In this document: piece after piece, positions 1 through 11,900 of the stretch | Layout: every line of letters begins with the position of its first letter | Numbering within the stretch: the first letter of the stretch is position 1 | DNA from: Symbiodinium natans | Taxonomy: Eukaryota > Sar > Dinophyceae > Suessiales > Symbiodiniaceae | Reading direction: 5' to 3' | DNA: 64,000 bases | NCBI GenBank assembly: GCA_905221605.1 | Contig: CAJNDS010000192.1 | Location: forward strand, 111,001 to 175,000 | Translations under genes and position numbers: made by a program | The notes under the pieces: model-generated | The model's database searches: none | What the model was told of the DNA's origin: nothing | The model's input: only the letters and a program-made list of their open reading frames with translations

Positions 1-1790
1 CGCAGGCCCGCGCTGCAACTTTCAAAAGAAATAATCGCCTGTCTGTCCTTGCGACCAGAATCCCACCGAACTGATGGTGTAGGCCAGCCATGAGAAGCTT
101 GGAGGTTCAGGATACTTATAAACCCTTTATAAGCCTAGTTATATCCCACTTATAAGCAGTACCCGAATAGGGTTATCATTGGTGTACGAAGTAAAGTACT
201 TGGGTTACTCGCTACCATAAACCTCCAAGAGAAGGCTGAGGCGCGTCTCTGTTGTCCCTTTTTAGAGGCCCTAGAGGCACGCCAATTGCTGAACTGTCCC
301 TAAACAGCCTAAGCCCTACAAACCCTGTAGGAACTTCGTATAAACCACTTGAGACGCTGCTCCACTGGCCTCGGACTGACGCCTAGATCTCCAGAAGAGT
401 GCGCCGATGCCAGAACAGCAGCAGCCTGGGCGAGCTCTGTCGACTCCCGATTGAGAGTACGGTTGAGCGTTCAGGTTTTGGAGATTGTCGGGTTTTTCGG
501 CCCCTGACAAATTTCATTTTTGAACATGACCCCTTCCAAGCACCCCAAAAAGGGAGCACGTCCCTGGAATAAAGAAAACATTCCATACACGTGATCCTTT
601 AAAGCCCAAAAAAAGAAACGTGCATACACCTTGATTCTATTAACACGACCTACTCAAGCCCAACGACTTGGACCCAAGACGGGAACATGAAATCTTCAGG
701 GCTTAGGTGCCCTCAACCCGAAACCCAAAGAGCAGGAACTTCTAAACCATGGGGTTCCTGATGCTGCCTTGCCACAGGGGCAGCCTTCAATCGAATCTGT
801 CTCTTGCGGGTTTATTGGGGGGGAGAGTTGGGGGTGCCATGCCAGTTGGGATAGAACTATGCATATACAGTCTTCAGGATTTTGCGCTGCTGCGCTCCTC
901 ATCAACCCACATTCCACGCAGATTTTGTCCCAAGAAAAGCACGCAACTCTTCAATCCCAGAAGTCCCTAAGGTGCGAACCCTGGGGCTATCAACGCACTT
1001 GTTGGCTGTCTCTTCCCGGGGATTTTAGAGAAGAAGAACTCCACGCACTGCAAAACCCCCTTTCTGGCATGCTGCACGCGTGAGCGCCCTGTGCCAGCAT
1101 ATGTCGTAAGCACTACATGCCTCTACAAGCCAGCTCCATCAGTGTACTGCCCTGGTCTTGTACAAATCTATCCCGGCGTCTCCACTTTAGCTGTACAAAC
1201 CTTAGCCCTAAAACCCTAAAGCCCCTCCTTGCAAATATCGGCCTCCTTTCGATCTATCCCAAAGTACCCACTTGTAAACCCCTGAACCCTTTAAACTCCT
1301 TCTTGTACTTCAGGGGCTCCTTTCGCCTTCGATAAACCCAAAATGCCCCTAAGCCTACTTGGACTTTCAGGGTACTTATAACCCCAACTAGAGCTGCACT
1401 TATCAGCCCCCCTAAGTCCTTTCTAGGTAGGTTCTAAGAAGACTTCTAATTGGGGGGGGTCATAAAGTACCCATGAACCTCCCAAGTACAGAACCCTAGA
1501 AGCCCAGCACGGCCCTTTCGGCTCAGGTGCCTTCTTGCATCGCCTGAAGGAGAGGTGCCATGGCCCCAAAGGCTGCTGCGGGACGAGCCCGGGTTTGGTT
1601 GGAAGAGCCAACAAAAAAAGGCGCTGCGCGGGGGCCGACGCTAGCGCTTCTAGCGGTTTCTGGGGGCATTTGGGGTTGTTTCTAGGGTTTTTTGGGGGGT
1701 TTTGCAGGGTTTAAAGGTGAAAGGAGTTTAAAGGGGTCTTGGGGTCTTTGGAGTGGGGCTTCAGGCATGGCAGCCGAGAGCTCGCTCACT
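1..1790. other. Non-coding flank with degenerate telomere-like words
   Basis: Scattered ctaaaccc, ccctaaa and cctataagcc words, short open frames only, no recognisable protein or RNA gene. Confidence 0.5.
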
Positions 1791-1930
1791 TCTCAACTGC
1801 GGTCTCCAAGCAGCTCCGCCGCTCTCCTTTTTTTTGCTGGGTTCAAGAGCCTCGCGCGATCCGGATCCAGCATCGGAGAGGCACCCAAATGAAGGCTCAC
1901 TCCTCCGATAGAGCGAGCGAGTGAGAGGCA

Positions 1931-2083
1931 GCGAGACAGAGAGAGAGAGAGAGAGAGGGAGGGAGGGAGAGAGAGCGGGAGGGAGGGAGAGAGAGCGGGA
2001 GGGAGGGAGGGAGGGAGGGAGGGAGAGAGAGCGGGAGGGAGAGAGGGAGGGAGGGAGGGGAGGGAGAGAGAGAGAGAGCGCCA
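1931..2083 (+). repeat. GA-rich microsatellite
   Basis: Runs of gaga, gaggga and gagagagcgggaggga. The homologous place in the right unit (26501-26660) has a different microsatellite. Ser/Leu/Pro frames on the minus strand here are artefacts. Confidence 0.9.
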
Positions 2084-3080
2084 GGAAAGGGAGAGGGGCA
2101 CGCAGGTGTGGGCAATTCCATTGCCCTGGATCTATCTGGTGGTGGGTCGAATATCTTAAGGTCAGAGGCAGGGGAGGGAGAAGAGGAGCGCAACCTTGTT
2201 CCTGGTCAAGTAGTGAGCGAAGGGACGACGTTCTCATGAGCCGGTGCAAATCCCGTGGAGAGGCCCAAAACCCTGCAAACCAAAAACCCTATGAAGCCGT
2301 AAAAATGCTATTATGCAAATACCTACTATCAAGCCATAAAAACCCTAATTATATTTACAAAATGGGGTTTACGGATGCAGCACCGGGAGGCCAAGCTCCT
2401 GCTCCCCACAAGCTTGAGGACTGCTGCGAACTTGTTCGGCTTCCTCCGGTCACGATGCAGCTCCTTCCGGTTGCGTGGGCGCCAGAAGGGGGCGGGGGCA
2501 GGGGCAAGCCGGGGGGTCTGGGGCCGGGAGATTCTCTGCAATCCCTTCCTTCCCCCCCCACCTCCCCTCTACTAAGTATGGTACGAGTACTACAGACATT
2601 GGGTAACCTTACTTGTAGGATTCGTCAAGGATTCGTTTCGGGCTTTCTTTAATAACAGGGCCTAGAAGCGTGTTGGTCTGGGGCTTTGTGCTCTAATATT
2701 GGATGTGGGATCTCCGTCGGCTGCGGGACGACCCGTGGCTGGGCTTTGACAGCTCCATGTTGCAGAGCAGGTGCTAGGAGCTTTTTAGGGTTCAGGGCTT
2801 AGAGGTGCACAGGGTCGCAAACGCAACATTCCAGTCCCAATATCAGCTCAGTCTATCAAGAAGTGTTTCGGTATCGCACGGTCATTGCCGCATCTCCGAG
2901 CTCTAGGCATACCTAGCAGTAGCCTACATGCCTGCTCAACCACAAGCCGCTGCATTCTGCTCGCTTTAGGCATCCAGTCCACCCCCTCCCCCCCTCGTTC
3001 ACGTTTCGACTTTCAGACTCGCAAGTTCTCGATGGGCTTTACCGACTGTTACGCGTTTCAATTTTTTTTGGCTTTTCCAC

Positions 3081-3245
3081 TTTTCGACTTTTTGACTTTT
3101 TGACTTTTCGACTTTTCGTTTTTTTTGTTGGGGGTGGAGTCCGAAAAGTCGAAAACCCGAAAAGTCCCGAAAAGTCCCGAAAAGTCCCGAAAAGTCCCGA
3201 AAAGTCCCGAAAAGTCGAAAAGTCAAAAAGTCAAAAAGTCGAAAA
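3081..3245. repeat. 38-bp perfect inverted repeat around a 10-bp tandem repeat
   Basis: The left arm 3081-3118 is the exact reverse complement of 3208-3245. The 89-bp spacer contains five or more copies of aaaagtcccg. A further copy of the left-arm motif follows at about 3243. It could extrude as a hairpin or cruciform. Confidence 0.85.
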
Positions 3246-6200
3246 CTTTTCGACTTTTTGACTTTTCGATTTTGTGTTTTGAATCTCCGCTTAATTGAAA
3301 GAACGGGGGCTTGCGTGCTTAGCTTCATTATGGGCGGAACCTAGGAGGGGCTGTATCCCTAAACCCTAAACCCTAAACCCGAAATGGTGGTAGTATAGAG
3401 GGGGGTAGGGAAACCCATGAACTCACATGTGGCCAGTTTCACCTCCAGGGCTCCTCCACAGCCACCATGGCTGCGGGCCTCGCTGGGACGAAGCTTCGCG
3501 ATTCTAAGGGCAGTTTGTATTATAAGGATTGATGCAGGGGTTCTAGGGCTTATATAGGGTTTATATAGGGAGTATACGGATGTATATAGGGTGTATATCG
3601 GGATTCATATAGGGTTTATGTAGGGATTTCCGGGGTTCATGCAGGGATTGGGGGGCGTCTAGAAGGCATCCAGCATGGGTGCCGGCGCCGCCTGCAATCC
3701 CACATCTGAGGCCCCACTAACGGGGAAGGGCAAAGAAGGCCACCCAACCAGGACGCGGGATGGCGGGTGCACTCGATGCAAGAAGGGCGGGGGAGGGGGG
3801 GGGTCCTTCTCTTACAAAAAAGGTGGCCCTGGGAAACTGCAGCGTAGTTGTGTCCAACCAGTTTTCTTCCAAGCGGCGGGCTGCCCCCATCGGCGTTGGC
3901 TCACCCGACAGCTTCTGAGAGATGGGATGCCCACGTATATGACTTAGATGTAGAAGGAATGCTTCTTTCCACGTTCCCCCTCTTGCTCTACTTGACTGCC
4001 TACCCACGCAGCTGTGAGAACACGCCGGACATGTTCACGGACCAATGGTAAAGACATCTTGTTCTGACATTGAAGCTGCTGCTTCCTTTTCGTGCTCAAC
4101 TATTCCGTGCGCTTGAGATCGAAAGTGTTCACGGCGAACAAGGCGCAACAGTAGTCCCGACAGGCACAGATTTGATGAAGACAGTCCCCAATGGGAGCCC
4201 AAAGCCCAGCTCCGTCTCAACAATGGTGAATGAGGTGTTGAGCAGCGTTTAAAGGACAAGGACTAAGTGATCGGACCCTGAGCTGCAACTCATATGTTAA
4301 GTCACGAGCCGGTCGGTTTTTTTCTTCCAAGAAGGCTTTGCAAGCGCTCGGTCGCTCTTTTGCATTTGTGCTCGGATGCTGCCTGCAGCACGCAGTCCGA
4401 CCAGTTTCACATTGACAAGACGATGCCATGGCGCGACACCTCTCAAGCGTTGCCCTTCTTCACACGATCCGACAAGCTGGTACGGCCCAGATGTGTCTAG
4501 AGATGCATGTGCAAAATGTGAGAGGTGGCTGCGGCAGCTCAAAACTCCACTTCAAGGGTCATCCCGGCCGTGCATTAAACAGTTGCCACGCAGTGCAAAC
4601 AGACTAGTTGGCTCCAGCCTAGGTCCTCGGGGGGACTTATAGAGCTTGAGCGAGCAGATCGGCTAGACTCCAGCAGCGGGAATGCGCAGGTGCACTTTTA
4701 AGCGCCTGCAAGTGGCTTTGACACAACTGTTCAAGGAAGGTCATCCCGGCCATGCATTTAAACAGTTAGGAACGCGCTGCGAACAGGCTGAATGCCTCCA
4801 GCCACGCTTATGTACTACTACGGAGGTTCCTGGCAGCACCTGCAAGCGGCTTCACGCCAACTGCCACTGGCCTTGTTTGGGCCTTGGGTGTCTGAAATCA
4901 TCGACTCGATGCAATGATGGTTCTCGGCAAGCGTCGAAACCACCTGCAGCAGGATCCGCTGCATTGGGAGCTGTTTGATGGTACCCAAACTTGCTCTACT
5001 TGTTGCTGGTCGGCGTCTTTTCACCAAACACTCATGTTGCAGAATGTGCCCATGTGTCCTAGTGGTGACACATGTACACGAGTCCCATGAACAGCACCAA
5101 TGTTAGATCAAATTGTTCTGCACTTGAGGTCTACTTCTCAGACGCTCGGATCCTGGCCAAGCAGAGAGCCCCATCCTTCCCTTACTCAACTCAAGGTGGC
5201 TCGGAGGGGGTTGAGTGGCTTGGGAGGGCTTTCCTGGTTCGAAGGGTTCCTTAGCTTCCTTCCCTTCAACGAAGGTGTGGGGCTTCGAGGAAAGCCCTGG
5301 GATCCTCAGAACTTGGCTCCCCGATGCACCCAAGGACTTGTAGATTGGTGGAAACTCCCGGATGGAAATCTAGGCATTCCACGCTCCTTCCTCCACCTGA
5401 AAATAATTTAAATATGTGAAATTGAAGAAATGCTTCTCCCAAGGCCCAAGGCTTCCTACCGTGCGCCTTGACCGGCTCTCCCTTGACGGCCCGGCAGATC
5501 ATGCACATCAGCGTCGAGCACCCACAAAAAGGGCGCCACCGACCTGGGCTCGCTTCTTGGGCTTGAGCTTGGGGTTTAAGGGGACTTGGAGGAGTTGATG
5601 ATGATTCGGGTGCAGGGATTTATAGGGTTTATAGGCCTCAGCAGGGAGTCGACCCCCTCCCTACACTTCCTCCCCACCTTCCCATCGAACTTCGTCTTAC
5701 GAACCTTGAATTTCACCTTCGCCGGGGGGGGGGGCGGGGGGGATCCCTGGAGTGTGGATGATCACGACACTTGTTCCAGTTTGTCTGCACCTAGCATTTT
5801 GATTGTTCATTACCATCTCACTCTGACTGTGTTCCAACACTTTCCGTCGTTCCACACTGACTCCATGCCCCCTTCCTCTTCAAATCTGCTAGAGGCTAGA
5901 GTTCGACGAAACACGTTTCGCCCAAGGCTTTTCTACTGCGCGCCTCGACCAGGCGCGGATGTCATCCGGCTCGTCCTTGACGTCCAGGCAGAGCAGGCCC
6001 ACGTTTGGGCAATCATAAGAGTCGAAAGCGCGAAAGGGCACCCGGGCACCCCACGGACCTGGGCTTGCTTCTTTGGCTTACGGCTTGTAGGGCTTAAAGG
6101 GCGGAGTTTAGGATTTTGGCATCGTACCTCCGAACAACTCCCTGTACTGCCCCTGCCCCCTCCCCCCCCCCCCGCCCCCACGAAGGCTCCCTCGTCCCTT

Positions 6201-7600
6201 CGGGATCACATGAGCGCGGGGGGGGTTTCAGCACGGGGTGATTTGTGAAGCAAGGGGCTGCTTTTCGGGGTACTTTCTGCAAAGAAGCCTGGTTCGAGCG
6301 GTATCTCGGAGCCGACTCCAAAATTAAAAGAAGACCCCCAAGTGGTGTTCCGCGCAATGCTGCGAGTCTTCGTTTCACCCCAAGACCCTGCCGAGGCACA
6401 TTAAGGCAAACTCGACGTCCTTGCCGCTCTGGTTCCAGCTGCACCTCGGAAGCTCATGCATCTTGCCTCAACCATGCTTGTCAGCATTCATTATGTGGCT
6501 CGCCCCTAAGGCCTTTAAACCCTTTTGGAGCCCAGCCGCAAGGCTTGCGGACTTAACCCGGTGGCACCTCCGAGGGCCTCCCCCGTCGTCTGCAAAACAT
6601 CTCCTCGGGGAGAACGGGGCAGGTGTCTGACTGGGGCTACAATTACGAGCAGAGTACGTCTTGCTGTGGTGACATTTGCTGCGGGTTCTTCTGATCGTTT
6701 TAACAAACGGCTTGTCCTAACATTTTACAATGAACCCCATAAGCCCTGCAAAGCCTGTGTGCTCACAGCCTTGGGCCCCTGAAGCAACCCTTCTGAGCCC
6801 CCGGAAATTTAAAAGGAAAGGCTTTTTGGCACCCATCTCCTGGGATCATTCTCACAAACCCGGGAGGCGCCAGCGGCAGAGGCTGTGTCTGGCACCATAC
6901 GACACTCGAAAGGCCACTCTGCATGCTCGTCTAATTTGCGGTGTATGTGAAGTGGGCTTATACAGAATATAAACCAAGGTGGTGGGGCTAGGTCTGCAAG
7001 TAACCTTAGGTCACGGCGTGGTCCCGAAGCTACTCTGTGATGGTGCTGAAGCTACCAGTTCCTGGCCTCTGTTCACATCGTTCCTTCTAGAGCTTCCGTG
7101 TCGTGTCCAGTGTCTCTACTTCAGTTGACCCTTGATGGCTGGTGGAATCACGGACGGATCCACAAGCATGGAAGTTCGAGGCTTCTTGGAAAAGCTACAT
7201 CTCATCTGCCTGCCATCCTGTCTAAGTGCCAGAAGCGCCCGCCTGCAGGAGTTAAGATCCCACTCCCATGGAATCCACAAGCATGGAAGTTGGAGGCTTG
7301 GAAAAGTTACATCTACCTGCAATCTTGTCTCTAAGTGCCAGAAGCAATTCCTCCCAAGCGCCGGACGCCCGCCCGTATGAGTTAAGATCCCACTCCCATG
7401 GCCAAGGCCTTTTGACAGGCACAGGGCACGTTAGCTTTGAAAGTCTTCTGCTTGGGTGAGACATGGTGAGACATGGTTGCATATTGCAGGCCGGCTGCCA
7501 GCTAATTAAGCGTAGTCATGGAGGAGCATCCCCCAGAGGTTGGGAGATTCTGCGGGGCGGGTTTGCTCGGAGCTCTTGCACGGTCGATGCGACGCGAGCC

Positions 7601-7671
7601 GGGAGACCGCATCCCCGAGGGAAAAGGAAATGTCCCACCCACACCCCGAATTGTCGGGGCTGCGGTCTCCC
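7601..7671. repeat. Conserved nested stem-loop (left copy)
   Basis: Arms 7601-7616 (gggagaccgcatcccc) and 7656-7671 pair with one mismatch. Inside lies a second stem, ccccga/tcgggg with loop attg. It is retained at 32379-32449. Confidence 0.65.
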
Positions 7672-7805
7672 CTTTTGTTTTCTTCAACAGCTTCCGGCTC
7701 CGAAGCCAAACCCACCAAGAGGCACCTCTGTGCCACAAAGTGTATGTGCTGCCAGGCCCTCCGTGGCCTCTGCCGGGAGGCCTCTTCTTCGATCATGACT
7801 CTTTT

Positions 7806-7950
7806 CAACCCTAAACCCAAAACCCTAAACCCTAAACCCTAAACTCTTTAAACCCTAAACTCTTTAAACCCTAAACCCTGAACCCTAAACCCTAAGCCCT
7901 AAGCCCTATAAGCCCTAAGCCCTAAGCCCTACCCTATAAACCCTAAAACC
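7806..7950 (+). repeat. Interstitial telomere-like tract (CCCTAAA)
   Basis: Repeated aaccctaaa words grading into ccctaagccctataagccc, in a degenerate array. Confidence 0.8.
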
Positions 7951-8361
7951 TAAAGGGTCCTTTTCCAGGGCCATCAGCTCCTCAGGTCCTCCTTGGATTC
8001 TTCGAAAACCACAACAGCGCTTGGCGTCGCTCGAAACAACCCTAAACCTAAGAAACCCTAAATAAACACCCTAAGCCGACATTTACAAGCCCAAAAAGCC
8101 CCTAAACAAAACACTTGGCTCTATGGGAGACCTTTCCCCGGAGCTGGGCCCGAGGATGGTCGTTTGGCCTCTCTTCGGAGGGCAAAAGGATGCAGAGTTT
8201 TTCGAGCGCTGGGCATTCGCAGTGTCTTGGCTTTGTCTTATAAGTTGGCCCCCTTGCAACCCATTATTCAAAGTAAGATACTCTTACACACAGAAAGATC
8301 TTGCTTAGATTGTTCCACAGCAGAGGATCTTGGCAATCTTGATGGAGAGCCCACAACGCTC

Positions 8362-8424
8362 CTAGCGCTGCGGGCGGAGCTTCAGATCTTCCATGGTGCG
8401 ATCCCGGAAGGCAGCGGCGACTGC
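8362..8424 (-). CDS. Gene 1 terminal exon with stop
   Basis: 63 nt: AVAAAFRDRTMEDLKLRPQR then TAG. Acceptor ATGCAG|GCA. It reads as a decayed half LRR acting as a C-terminal cap. The same 20 residues and stop are conserved at 33059-33121. No polyadenylation signal was recognised downstream. Confidence 0.65.
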   Translation of the reverse strand, partial: AVAAAFRDRTMEDLKLRPQR

Positions 8425-8963
8425 CTGCATCATCGAGATTTCTGTGGTGCTTAGAAAGGAGGGAATGGATTTTCTTTTTGCCACACTGTGTGTTCCGTAT
8501 AGCAGCAGCAAAAATACCTACCCAGCCATATGAGCGAACCCGACCGTGTTCGCAACGTCCTGACATGCATCGGGGCCAGCAACCTGTGCCTGAACATTGC
8601 CAGTGAAGGATCTCAGAATTGGCGCTGCGACCGGAGGTTGCTGTAGATGAGAGGTCCCATTTGAATACCCTCAAAGCAGCCTGCGATATAAGAGCCCAAA
8701 AAAGAAACCATGACTTATATAGAACAAGCCCAAAAAAGATGCAAAGCTTCCACAGAAAACATCAAGCTGAAGGAGTTGGAACACTCCCAAACCCGGCTTT
8801 CCTGACCTCCACGCCGGCGTCGCTGAGGGAATTCTCGTGGAGCCAGAGCATTTTGAGCTCCCTGTTGTCGCGGAGGCCGTGGACCAGTGCCTGCGGCGCG
8901 GCTTGTTGCTGAGGCGTGACAGAGAAAGACAGCGAGAGCGAGAGCGAGAGCGAGAGCGAGAGC

Positions 8964-8999
<36 letters not shown>

Positions 9000-11900
9000 G
9001 CGAGGCCATCGCAACTTCTGCTGCTTTAGATTCGCTGCGTGGCCTTCAAAACCTCCCAGACCTCCAAGTTCAACAGCCCCAAACTGTCCCAAACGTTGAG
9101 AAAAAAACGCAAGCCGGACAGCAAAAAGGGACAAAGCCATGCAAACCCCGCACCTCGGCTCCCGCATCGCTGACGCGGTTCTGACTCAGGGTCAGCGTGG
9201 CCAATTTCAGCAGTCGCGGCAGGACACCAGCCAAGGCCTGTGCAAATTGTGCAATGACAAGGGAGCTCGGCAACACTCTGGTGAGTCCGAGGCACGTCGC
9301 TTCTTTACGTTTCTCGGCCAGGGCTGTGGAGCCAAACTGCTGGCCGGGCACCGTCTACGAGCTACACCCTCTTGTTCTCGCAGCACTTCATTTGGCAGCG
9401 GGTCTGCGCTAACGAGTCATGCGAGCAGCCTAGTCCGCCTGGTATCCCGCCGAACAGAGCTAGACATTTGCACACAAGTCCTGCCCCAGGCATTGAACAA
9501 CCTGATATGGGCTGGCTATACCCTTTCACCAATACGATTCATGTCTCACTGATTGCGCTGTCACCAACAGTGAACCCGAATAGGCCAAGGCGAACCTCAC
9601 CATCTTAACAAAGATTCTCAGCGTGGAGCTGTGCACCGATTCCCGAGAATACTGCAACAGGCGGGCTTGCTGCAACATGCCTTTGAGAACTCCAAAGAAC
9701 AATGCTCCGCCTTCCCACACATACTTCTTCAGAATCCCCTCACCGTCCTCACCTGCGCAAACTTAATCACAGAAAGCTTCCTTGTGCGTTTCACTCCTGG
9801 ACTTTCTTTCCAGGCGCAAAAGTGAAAGGATGAAAAACCGCAAAGGTTGTGGGGTTCCTAAGCAATGCCAACGTCGGCCTTCGTGCCATCATCGCCGAAG
9901 CTGTTGTCGCGCAAGCCGAGATACTGTGCAGTTCCCAAAACAATACCAGTATCAATCTCATACACTACTTAGTCACTACCTGCTCACTGGAATACACAAT
10001 GCGAACTGTGTGCACCTGCACAGGGCATGACAAGCACATTCCACTCTATCCATCATGAGGCTTTGTGCAGGGCTGCAATTCATCCTGGCAAGCACCGCCT
10101 GCATCTGCGTGAGGTGCTGGAGGACTTCGGCCAGGGCCTGGCATACGACGCAAGCCCACTTCCCAAAACCTATAGATTTAGAATTTAGAATGTTTAGATT
10201 CGTCGCTCTCTGAGCTGCGCGTCCCAATCCCATGCAGCTGCCGCAGCATACTGTTTGCTAGCTTGCAATAAAATCGACTTCGATGGGAACTCTTTGGAGG
10301 TTCGGACTGAATGATCTGTTGATTTAGAGGGCCCAAACTCGATGCCGAAAAAATGGTGTCTTGCAAGGGCCTCCCCAGTTGCTACTTTCTGTTTTCCATG
10401 CACGTTTGGACAGCATGCTCACCTGGCCCACTTGGAGTGCGCCGCTGGGGTTCACATCAATCTTCTCATGTTCGGGAAGAAAATTTTCTTCGGTACTGAA
10501 GCAGGAGGCAGAAGAACAAATCACATCTACAAGTTGCAGCTCGAGACGATGCCTGGAGCCCGGCATCTGTGATGGAGTTGCTGAACACCCTCAAGTCGCT
10601 GAGCTTCGCATGTGGCCGCAGCGCGCTGGCCAGGGCCTCGCTCCACGTGCCCCATGCCGCAAGCAACATGCGCTGCATGGACTTGCCCTCTTTCCACAGA
10701 AAAACCTTACAATCCAAGTGAACTGACTGGCAGCCCCAACCTTCCAGCAAACCATCCGTGCACAGGATGCCCCGTTCCAAGCCTTGATGCCACCGTCGCC
10801 AATGCGGATTTCGTAGAGCATCAGCCTCTGCAAGGCCGCGTGTCCGCCCAGGCCAGCAGCGAGAGCCTGCCCCGCACCCCCCAGTCTTAAGACCAGGTGC
10901 ATTTACGATAAGGAAAGTTTTTGTGGACTGTGTGGACTGAAGGAAAATCGATCGCTGATGCCGGGGGCGAGGGCTTTCATGCAGGTTCCCTGAACTTGCT
11001 TTGGCTGTGCCGATGAGCCTAAAGAACGTCTTCCTGATCCCCCGAGCCCCATTGACAAGCCGTCACAACTGAATGACAGGTTTGTCCTGTGTGTTTTGCT
11101 GCTTCGTCATGATTGGCGCCGTGATTGGTGCTTGAGCACGTCGGAGTTCGGGGGCCCTGGGCTTGGTTTATCCTGGCCCGGCTGCCGGGCCCAGAAACCA
11201 GAAGTCGCCAGAAGAGAAAAACACTGCAGATCCTTCGGCGCGGCTGAGAGAAGTTGGGGAGAGTGAGGCCCAAGCTGCCAGAAAACTTGCGCCAAATGCC
11301 GAACGCCCCTTGGAAGACTTTGACTCTTCACTGTCCGAGTCTCTCCGGAAAATAATACACTTAAGACGGAACAGGCAGCCAGCCCTTTGCATGTTTCAGG
11401 CGCTCTTAGTATGAGGTGACTTGCCTGAATGTCGAAAGTTCGGCTTGCGGCATTTCTCATTTGCAGTGTGCATGGCTCCATCTGCCAAACTAGAATTCCT
11501 CACGTGCTGGCACTGACTCACGGGTCCCTTTAAATTCAGCAACTGTTGAGAGTTTGACAAGGCCTCCGAAGTTTGTAGAACAAACTTGTACGCCGTTCTT
11601 TCTGGGTGATGAGCCTACTATATAGACCTCTTCCTGAAACCTTTTGCCCCAGTGAGAAGCCGCAACTGAGACGGAGGATCAGCATGACAGGCTTGTCCTG
11701 TGCGTTTTGCTGCTTCGTACTGGCCGGTGCCGTGGTTGGCGCTTGAGCGTGTCGGAGTTCGGGGGCCCTGGGCTTGGTAATTTTCCTGGGCCCGGCTGCC
11801 GGGCTCAGAAACCAAAAGTCGTCAAAAGACGAAAACAGAATGACAACGCACCACCACGAGCATGAATGGGGGGGCGGGCGGAACAGTGCATCACTACAGG

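Larger units (their letters stand above)
2100..8361. other. 3' flank of gene 1, no supported gene
   Basis: Homologous to 26.8-33.0 kb of the right unit but with many indels and broken frames in both copies. It holds the inverted repeat at 3081-3245, the hairpin at 7601-7671 and telomere-like words. I see no exon with conserved frame and splice sites. Confidence 0.5.

Noticed and set aside
1761-2249. Ser/Leu/Pro-rich frames over the GA microsatellite (also 26288-26889)
   Set aside because: Pure microsatellite translation. The two duplication units have different repeats at this place, so no protein is conserved.
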